DNA from: JANPJV01 sp031425695
Lineage (GTDB): Bacteria > Pseudomonadota > Gammaproteobacteria > Xanthomonadales > SZUA-5
DNA: 39,340 nt
Assembly (NCBI GenBank): GCA_031425695.1
Contig: JANPJV010000153.1
Location: 1-39,340, forward strand
Direction of reading: 5' to 3'
Below the pieces are notes generated by a model. The model made no database searches. It was given only the letters and a program-made list of their open reading frames with translations, and had not been told where the DNA came from. A program made the translations under genes and the position numbers. The stretch's first letter is position 1, and the number at the start of each line of letters is the position of its first letter. Below are positions 34,135-39,340 of the stretch, one piece after another.

Positions 34135-35259
34135 ATGAAGTCGAATTCCGATAACCCCACACGCGCTCACGCGGGCAAAGTGCCAGGTACTTCGGCTCTC
34201 GGTTCGCCGTCGGGGATGATCGTGCGCGAGAGGAACCCCGTGAACCTCGAGATGCCGTTTGGCGAGATCGCCGAATTCATTACGCCGGTCGAGCGCTTCT
34301 ACGTTCGGTGCCACCATCCCATCCCGGAGATCGATGCCGGCGCGTGGCGCCTGAAGATCCATGGGGAAGTCGAAAACCCGCTTGAACTAAGCTATCCCGA
34401 GTTGGCCGAGATGGCCACCCGCACGCTCACCGTGACCCTGGAATGCGCGGGTAACGGGCGGGTGTTCCTCGAGCCCCAGCGAGACGGCGCACAGTGGGAA
34501 GCCGGGGCGGTAGGCAACGCGGAATGGACGGGCGTTCCGCTATCGGACTTGCTCGCACGAGCGGGAGTTCGTGACGCTGCGTGCGAGGTGATTCTCCAGG
34601 GCGCAGACGAGGGCGAGATCAAGGAGCCTCCGCGGCCAGCGGGAAAGATCCACTATTCGCGCAGCCTGCCTTTGACCAAGGCGAATGAAGACGTGCTGAT
34701 CGCCCTTCGGATGAACGGCGAGACACTGACGCCCGCGCACGGTTTTCCGGTGCGCGCCATCGTGCCCGGTTGGTATGGCATGGCCGCCGTGAAGTGGCTG
34801 ACGGAGATCGTTGTAACCCGCGAGCCTTTTCACGGCTACTACCAGACCATTGATTACGCCTACTGGAAGCGCGGCTCCGATTCCCCGGTGCTCCAGCCCA
34901 TAAGGGAGATGCAAGTCAAGGCGCAGATCGCGCGCCCGGGATACGCGGAAAGCGTGCGCGCCGGGCAACCCTATCGCGTGCATGGCGCGGCATGGACAAC
35001 GGGGGCTGTGATCACGAAAGTCGAGGTGAGCACCGACGGGGGCCGGACCTGGAATGACGCGCGCCTGCTCGGCGAGCCTCTGGGTCACGCGTGGCGCCTA
35101 TGGGAATACGAGTGGGCGGTCCCCGCGACTCCCGGCAAAGTGGTGCTGATGGCGCGCGCCACGGATTCCGATGGCCGCACGCAGCCGGAAAAGCATGACG
35201 ACGACCGGGGCAGTTACCTCATTCACCACTGGCTTCCGATCGAAGTCAGCATTCGTTGA
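34135..35259 (+). CDS. Sulfite oxidase-family molybdopterin oxidoreductase
   Basis: This 374-residue enzyme has the molybdopterin oxidoreductase domain of sulfite oxidases followed by a dimerisation domain. The cofactor-ligating cysteine is in LTVTLECAGNGRVF, preceded by FYVRCHHPIPEIDAGAWRL and followed by PAHGFPVRAIVPGWYGMAAV. The C-terminal domain has ITKVEVSTDGGRTWNDARL and WEYEWAVPATPGKVVLMARA. It starts at ATG 34135 after AGGGA; no twin-arginine signal is seen, so it is probably cytoplasmic, unlike SoxC or SorA. As last gene of the sulfur cassette it would turn sulfite made by the MBL-rhodanese enzyme into sulfate. Electron acceptor unknown. Confidence 0.9.
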   Translation: MKSNSDNPTRAHAGKVPGTSALGSPSGMIVRERNPVNLEMPFGEIAEFITPVERFYVRCHHPIPEIDAGAWRLKIHGEVENPLELSYPELAEMATRTLTVTLECAGNGRVFLEPQRDGAQWEAGAVGNAEWTGVPLSDLLARAGVRDAACEVILQGADEGEIKEPPRPAGKIHYSRSLPLTKANEDVLIALRMNGETLTPAHGFPVRAIVPGWYGMAAVKWLTEIVVTREPFHGYYQTIDYAYWKRGSDSPVLQPIREMQVKAQIARPGYAESVRAGQPYRVHGAAWTTGAVITKVEVSTDGGRTWNDARLLGEPLGHAWRLWEYEWAVPATPGKVVLMARATDSDGRTQPEKHDDDRGSYLIHHWLPIEVSIR

Positions 35260-35402
35260 CCACCGACCTTCGCCGTCCACGCTCGCCGGATCTTCGGCGG
35301 CCGAAGAGCTTCTGGACGTCGAATCCGCCGGAATGCCCGCCGTTGTGGGTCCGTGCATCGGGCTCATCTGGCAGGCCGGGAGAACGCGGCACCTTCCGCC
35401 CA

Positions 35403-36269
35403 TCACTCCACGTTCTGCACCTGTTCCTTGATTTGTTCGATCAGCACTTTCATGTCGACGGCCAGCTGGCTGGTCTTGGCATCGGTGGATTTGCTGCCGA
35501 AGGTATTGGCCTCGCGGTGGAGCTCCTGGGTCAGGAAATCGAGGCGGCGGCCGACGGGTTCCTTGCGGGCGAGGGTGGCGACCATTTCTTCGAGGTGGAT
35601 GCCGAGGCGGTCGATTTCTTCGTCGACGTCCATGCGCTGCAGCTGGAACACGATTTCCTGTTCCATGCGCGCGGGGTCAACGGTGAGCGCGATTTCGCCG
35701 AGGCGCGCGATGAGCTTGTCGCGCAGGCCCTGGCGGATGGCCGGGAGCATCTCCATCGCGGCGCTGCGCAGGCCGCGCAGGCCGACGATGCGCTCGAGCA
35801 TGATCTCGGCGAGGCGCTTGCCTTCACGCTCGCGCTGGCCCTCGAGCGAGTCGAGGGCGCGGTCGACGAGGCCGAGCACTTGGCGCGTCAGTTCTTCGAC
35901 ATCGTGATCGCCGGTGGCCACGAGACCGGGCCATGCAAGCAGGTCGGTGGCACTGCCGGGGCTGAGCTTGCTGTTGCGGCGCGTGAGCTCGTCGACCAAG
36001 CCGGCGAGCTGGTCGAGCACGGCATGGTTGATGCTGAAGTTTGCCGGCCGGTCCGGGTCTGGCCGCAAGCGCGCGGAGAGATCGAGCTTGCCGCGCGACA
36101 GGCGTTGGCCGATGCGCTCGCGCAGCGCTGACTCCAGGCTGCGCAGCTCTTCGGGCAGCTTCGACGAAATCTCGAGGAAGCGGTGGTTGACGGTGCGCAT
36201 CTCGAGGCGCAGATGGCCAATCACGGTCGGGCCTTCAGCGCTGCCATAGGCGGTCATGCTGCGTGGCAT
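35403..36269 (-). CDS. yicC: YicC-family endoribonuclease
   Basis: This 288-residue protein is the YicC family (stress-linked endoribonuclease in E. coli, 287 residues). The start MPRSMTAYGSAEG aligns with E. coli MIRSMTAYA; GGAG lies seven bases before ATG 36269. The family signature VNHRFLEISSKLPEELRSLE follows, and the C-terminal RRLDFLTQELHREANTFGSK and VDMKVLIEQIKEQVQNVE are well conserved. It diverges from rph, the common order in this group of bacteria. A palindromic repeat element sits in the gap between them. Confidence 0.95.
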   Translation of the reverse strand: MPRSMTAYGSAEGPTVIGHLRLEMRTVNHRFLEISSKLPEELRSLESALRERIGQRLSRGKLDLSARLRPDPDRPANFSINHAVLDQLAGLVDELTRRNSKLSPGSATDLLAWPGLVATGDHDVEELTRQVLGLVDRALDSLEGQREREGKRLAEIMLERIVGLRGLRSAAMEMLPAIRQGLRDKLIARLGEIALTVDPARMEQEIVFQLQRMDVDEEIDRLGIHLEEMVATLARKEPVGRRLDFLTQELHREANTFGSKSTDAKTSQLAVDMKVLIEQIKEQVQNVE

Positions 36270-36352
36270 CGGGCGGCTCCGGTGGTTCAAAGGGTCGGCG
36301 ATGCTATCGGAAAACGGGTGTTGGCAAGGAAAGCGGAGCTGGATTGCTTTGT

Positions 36353-36440
36353 TAGGTCATGTTGCCCGCGCCAGCGGGCTGCTTGACGCTCCTTCATCGG
36401 AATGCGTCAAGTAGTCCGCTGGCGCGGACAACATGACCTA
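36353..36440. repeat. Dispersed palindromic element, copy 2
   Basis: An 88-bp near-perfect palindrome: the left arm (36353-36387) starts taggtcatgttgcccgcg and ends gcttgac, the right arm (36406-36440) starts gtcaagtagtccgctgg and ends aacatgaccta. The 35-bp arms differ at only three positions around an 18-base centre. It matches the element at 8277-8371 in outer ends, inner ttgac/gtcaa and total plan. It lies in the divergent gap between yicC and rph, 84 bp before the rph start. No open frame or transposase is present, so it is a REP- or MITE-like non-autonomous repeat. Confidence 0.85.
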
Positions 36441-36524
36441 CGGAAGCACGAATCCCGGTTCGCGAGCACTGCTTCAGCTTCCGGGTTGTAGACTGCGCGG
36501 ACCCCGAACGGCTGCACATACCCG

Positions 36525-37253
36525 ATGAGCCATCCACGTCCCAGCGGTCGCCAGCCCGACGAAATGCGCGCGGTCAGTTTCCAGCGGCACTTCACCAAGC
36601 ACGCGGAAGGTTCGGTGCTGGTGAGCTTCGGCGGAACCCGCGTGCTGTGCACGGCGAGCGTGGATGAGCGTCCGCCGCCATGGTTGCGCGGCACCGGCGA
36701 AGGCTGGGTGACCGCCGAATACAGCATGCTGCCGCGGGCGACGCATACGCGTTCGCCGCGCGAAGTGGTGAAGGGCGCGCCCGGCGGGCGTACGCATGAG
36801 ATCCAGCGGCTGATCGGGCGTTCGCTGCGCGCGGTGGTCGATCGGCGCGCGCTTGGCGAGCGCCAGATCATGCTCGACTGTGATGTCCTTCAGGCCGACG
36901 GTGGCACGCGCACGGCGGCCATCACCGGCGCTTACGTCGCGCTCATGGACGCGACGCGCAAGCTGCTGCGTGACCGGGTGATCACCAAGGATCCGATCCA
37001 TGGTCAGGTGGCGGCGATCTCAGTCGGCATCTACCGCAGCATGCCGGTGCTCGATCTCGACTATCTCGAGGATTCTGACTGCGAGACCGACATGAACGTG
37101 GTGCTCAACGACGGGCTCGGCTTCATCGAGATCCAGGGCACCGCCGAAGGCCACGCATTCCGCCAGGATGAGCTCGACGCCATGCTCGCCCTGGCGCGCA
37201 AGGGAGCCGCGCAACTGCATGCCGCGCAACGTGACGCCCTCAGCCAGAACTGA
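36525..37253 (+). CDS. rph: Ribonuclease PH
   Basis: This 242-residue phosphorolytic 3'-5' exoribonuclease trims tRNA and rRNA ends. It starts MSHPRPSGRQPDEMRAVSF and has the RNase PH core: FTKHAEGSVLVSFGGTRVLC, EGWVTAEYSMLPRATHTR, GRTHEIQRLIGRSLRAVVD, LDCDVLQADGGTRTAAITGA and LDLDYLEDSDCETDMNVV, with conserved RNA-binding arginines and phosphate-binding residues. It is followed immediately by rdgB and hemW on the same strand in a conserved housekeeping block. Confidence 0.97.
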   Translation: MSHPRPSGRQPDEMRAVSFQRHFTKHAEGSVLVSFGGTRVLCTASVDERPPPWLRGTGEGWVTAEYSMLPRATHTRSPREVVKGAPGGRTHEIQRLIGRSLRAVVDRRALGERQIMLDCDVLQADGGTRTAAITGAYVALMDATRKLLRDRVITKDPIHGQVAAISVGIYRSMPVLDLDYLEDSDCETDMNVVLNDGLGFIEIQGTAEGHAFRQDELDAMLALARKGAAQLHAAQRDALSQN

Positions 37254-37263
37254 GCCCGCAGCG

Positions 37264-37869
37264 GTGCTGGAGCTGGTCCTCGCGAGCCACAACCCGGGCA
37301 AGCTGGCGGAGCTCGTCGCGGCGCTGGCGGGCTTGCCGGTGCGCCTGCGCGCGGCAGCCGAATGCGGCATCAGCGCGCCGGAAGAGGGCGCGGTGAGCTT
37401 CGTCGAAAACGCGCTGATCAAGGCCCGCCACGCGGCCCGCTCGAGCGGCCTGCCGGCGCTCGCCGACGACAGCGGGCTGGTCGTCGACGCACTCGGAGGC
37501 GCGCCAGGTGTGCGTAGCGCCCGCTATGCCGGAACCGGCGCCAGCGATGCCGACAACATCGCGAAGTTGTTGGCTGCGACCGATCAACTTCCCGGCTCCG
37601 CGCGCAGCTGTCGTTTCGTCTGCGTGTTGGTACTCGTCAATCACGAGCATGACCCGCTGCCACTCATCGCCGAAGGCATCTGGGAAGGGCGGCTACTGCG
37701 CATTCCCCGCGGCACCGGCGGTTTCGGCTACGACCCGATTTTCGCCGATGCAGAAACCGGGCTCAGTGCTGCCGAGCTCACCTCGACGCAGAAGCTTGGC
37801 GTCAGCCATCGCGGCAAGGCCATCGCCGCGCTGCAGGCGCGCCTGCAGGCGAAGCTCGCGCAGGCATGA
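37264..37869 (+). CDS. rdgB: XTP/dITP diphosphatase (RdgB/HAM1)
   Basis: This enzyme of about 201 residues removes non-canonical purine nucleotides (dITP, XTP) from the pool. It has ELVLASHNPGKLAELVAAL, SFVENALIKARHAARSSGLP, ALADDSGLVVDALGGAPGVR with the magnesium-binding Asp pair, GTGGFGYDPIFADAETGLS and SHRGKAIAALQARL. GTG 37264 matches the N-terminus of E. coli RdgB best (family homology starts there); ATG 37219, overlapping the rph end, is an alternative adding 15 residues. Its stop overlaps the hemW start as ATGA. Confidence 0.95.
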   Translation: MLELVLASHNPGKLAELVAALAGLPVRLRAAAECGISAPEEGAVSFVENALIKARHAARSSGLPALADDSGLVVDALGGAPGVRSARYAGTGASDADNIAKLLAATDQLPGSARSCRFVCVLVLVNHEHDPLPLIAEGIWEGRLLRIPRGTGGFGYDPIFADAETGLSAAELTSTQKLGVSHRGKAIAALQARLQAKLAQA

Positions 37870-39032
37870 GCGGACACGCGCTGCCGCCGCTGTCGCTCTA
37901 CGTGCATCTGCCCTGGTGCGTGCGCAAATGCCCGTATTGCGATTTCAATTCGCACCAGCGGCCAGCGCAGCTGCCCGATGCCGATTACACGCGTGCTTTG
38001 CTCGCGGATCTCGACCAGGACCTGCACCAGGCGCAAGGCCGGCCGATCGACTCGATCTTCTTCGGTGGCGGCACGCCCAGCCTGTTCTCGGCGGCGGCGA
38101 TCGCAGCGATCCTCGACGGCATCCGCGCGCGCCTGGCGCTTGCCGAAGACTGCGAAATCACGCTCGAGACCAACCCGGGCACGGCCGAGTTTGACCGCTT
38201 CGAGGGATATCTTGGCGCTGGCGTCAACCGCCTGTCGTTCGGTGTGCAGAGCTTCGACGATGCGATGCTGGTGCGTCTCGGGCGCATCCACGACGGTACG
38301 CAGGCGGTACGGGCGTTCGAGCTCGCGCGGGCCGCGGGTGTCGACAACATCAACCTCGACCTCATGTACGGGTTGCCGACGCAGACGCCTGCAGGGGCGC
38401 TGGCCGATCTCGAACAGGCGATCACCCTGGCCCCCGAACATCTGTCGCATTACCAGCTCACGCTGGAGCCGCAGACCGTGTTCGCGCGCTATCCGCCGCA
38501 GGACCTGCCCGACGAAGATGCGCTGGAGAATATTCTCGAGGCCTGCCAGGCGCGTCTCGCCGCAGCCGATTTCGAGCAGTACGAAGTTTCAGCGTATGCG
38601 CGCCCGGGTCGCCGCTCGCGTCACAACCTCAACTACTGGCAGTACGGGGATTATCTCGGCATCGGTGCCGGCGCGCATGCGAAATGGACAGACGCCGATG
38701 GGCGCATCCATCGCCATGCCAAGCAACGGACACCGACGCTGTATCTCCAGTGCGCCGGCACTCCCGCCAGCCGAGTCGATGTGCGCAGCATCGATCCGGC
38801 CGAGCTGCCGTTCGAATTCATGCTCAACGCCCTGCGGCTGCGCCAGGGATTCGCGCTGGCGCGCTTCGCCGAACGGACCGGACTGCCGCTGTCGGCGATC
38901 GCCCGGCCGCTCGAGGAGGCAGAGCGCCGCGGCCTGGTGCTGCGCGACCTGCACGACGTGCGTCCCAGCGAGCGGGGCTTCGATTTCCTCAACGACCTGC
39001 TCGAGCTGTTCCTGCCGGCGTCGTCGCCCTGA
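37866..39032 (+). CDS. hemW: HemW-type radical SAM haem chaperone
   Basis: This 388-residue radical SAM protein (formerly annotated as oxygen-independent coproporphyrinogen III oxidase-like) has the cluster motif CVRKCPYCDF (Cys18, Cys22, Cys25) after LSLYVHLPW. HemN-like FFGGGTPSLF, LSFGVQSFDDAMLVRLGRIH and DLMYGLPTQTPAG follow, with HYQLTLEPQTVFARYPP and the C-terminal winged part (ALRLRQGFALARFAERTGLP). HemW proteins deliver haem to membrane proteins and, unlike HemN, have only the three-cysteine motif with no extra N-terminal residue cluster. It overlaps rdgB by 4 bp. Confidence 0.94.
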   Translation: MSGHALPPLSLYVHLPWCVRKCPYCDFNSHQRPAQLPDADYTRALLADLDQDLHQAQGRPIDSIFFGGGTPSLFSAAAIAAILDGIRARLALAEDCEITLETNPGTAEFDRFEGYLGAGVNRLSFGVQSFDDAMLVRLGRIHDGTQAVRAFELARAAGVDNINLDLMYGLPTQTPAGALADLEQAITLAPEHLSHYQLTLEPQTVFARYPPQDLPDEDALENILEACQARLAAADFEQYEVSAYARPGRRSRHNLNYWQYGDYLGIGAGAHAKWTDADGRIHRHAKQRTPTLYLQCAGTPASRVDVRSIDPAELPFEFMLNALRLRQGFALARFAERTGLPLSAIARPLEEAERRGLVLRDLHDVRPSERGFDFLNDLLELFLPASSP

Positions 39033-39058
39033 CGGGCACCTGTTCGACCTCCCCCTTT

Positions 39059-39075
39059 CTCGCGGCCCTCGCGAG
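39059..39075. terminator. Short hairpin after hemW
   Basis: A 6-bp GC stem, ctcgcg (39059-39064) with cgcgag (39070-39075) and a 5-base loop, lies 26 bases after the hemW stop and about 40 bases before the next start. There is no T-run, so it is only a weak terminator candidate. Confidence 0.25.
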
Positions 39076-39115
39076 GACGGCGCTGCTAGACTGGCCCGAA
39101 CTTCGATCCCCCTGC

Positions 39116-39340
39116 GTGCCGCTTCCCACCGACCCCTCGATCCGCGAATCGCAGGCGCTCAATCTCGATGCGGCGCTGCAGTTGCTGAACCAGTCGGGGC
39201 ATCGGCTGCCCGATCTGCGCGAGGCCGGCAAGGCGCTCTGGCTGCAGGCCGTGATCGACGGCCTGTGCGAGCTGTCGAGCCGCGACCCGCTCACCGGGCT
39301 GGCGAACCGGCGGCACTTCGAGCTGATGCTGGCCGGCGAA
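39116..39340 (+). CDS. Diguanylate cyclase, 5' part cut by the window edge
   Basis: From GTG 39116 the frame stays open to the end of the window (75 residues). It begins VPLPTDPSIRESQALNLDAA, contains a helical segment ALQLLNQSGHRLPDLREAGK and reaches the start of a GGDEF domain, LCELSSRDPLTGLANRRHFE. No membrane span precedes the GGDEF domain, so it should be a soluble cyclase. It lies 83 bp after hemW on the same strand. The GGDEF motif itself is beyond the window, so activity cannot be judged. Confidence 0.85.
   Translation, partial: MPLPTDPSIRESQALNLDAALQLLNQSGHRLPDLREAGKALWLQAVIDGLCELSSRDPLTGLANRRHFELMLAGE

Overview
The window is GC-rich DNA, densely packed with short overlaps between genes, from a gammaproteobacterium, most likely of the order Lysobacterales (Xanthomonadales). 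This rests on the yicC / rph / rdgB / hemW block at the right end, a REP-type hairpin repeat (agcggccatggccgct core), an ECF sigma factor paired with a Ser/Thr kinase-TPR protein, and a large TonB receptor and metal-efflux content. No tRNA, rRNA, CRISPR array, prophage or complete insertion sequence was seen.

Layout. (1) 0.1-4.1 kb: a tiny secreted Cys-rich peptide gene diverges from an ECF sigma factor gene that overlaps a membrane Ser/Thr kinase with C-terminal TPRs, followed by a small unknown protein. (2) 4.2-8.1 kb, minus strand: paoCBA-type periplasmic molybdenum aldehyde oxidoreductase with ATGA overlaps and a Tat signal on PaoA. (3) 8.1-12 kb: a decaying stretch with a dispersed palindromic element, a C-terminal eptA remnant facing an LtaS-like sulfatase gene that has also lost its N-terminus, a shortened EamA gene and a PAP2 phosphatase. 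(4) 12-24.3 kb: metal region. A His-rich exported protein and a TonB receptor lie on plus. On minus there is a long operon: small His-rich protein, czcC, czcB, czcA, HupE-like protein, membrane anchor protein and an MFS carrier with a His-rich tail. (5) 24.3-29.3 kb, minus: mtnD, a diguanylate cyclase, a chrA remnant, a ZnuD-like TonB receptor and a small exported protein. (6) 29.3-31.3 kb: ygiD-like dioxygenase, a broken divergent lysR, and a vapBC toxin-antitoxin pair with a perfect operator palindrome. (7) 31.4-35.3 kb, plus: a sulfur cassette of metallo-beta-lactamase/rhodanese fusion (frameshifted), two YeeE/YedE half-transporters and a molybdopterin sulfite oxidase. (8) 35.4 kb to the end: housekeeping yicC, rph, rdgB and hemW, then the start of a second diguanylate cyclase cut by the window edge.

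How the parts fit: the two TonB receptors and the two His-rich exported proteins suggest metal (probably zinc-group) acquisition or buffering, opposite the Czc-type export operon. The sulfur cassette would carry persulfide sulfur to sulfite and then sulfate. The main oddities are a REP pair tandemly inserted in frame in the CzcB signal peptide, a single apparent deletion that removed the N-termini of two divergent phosphatase-superfamily genes, two copies of an 88-95 bp palindrome, several one-base frameshifts, and the secreted Cys-rich peptide facing a possible surface-sensing kinase.
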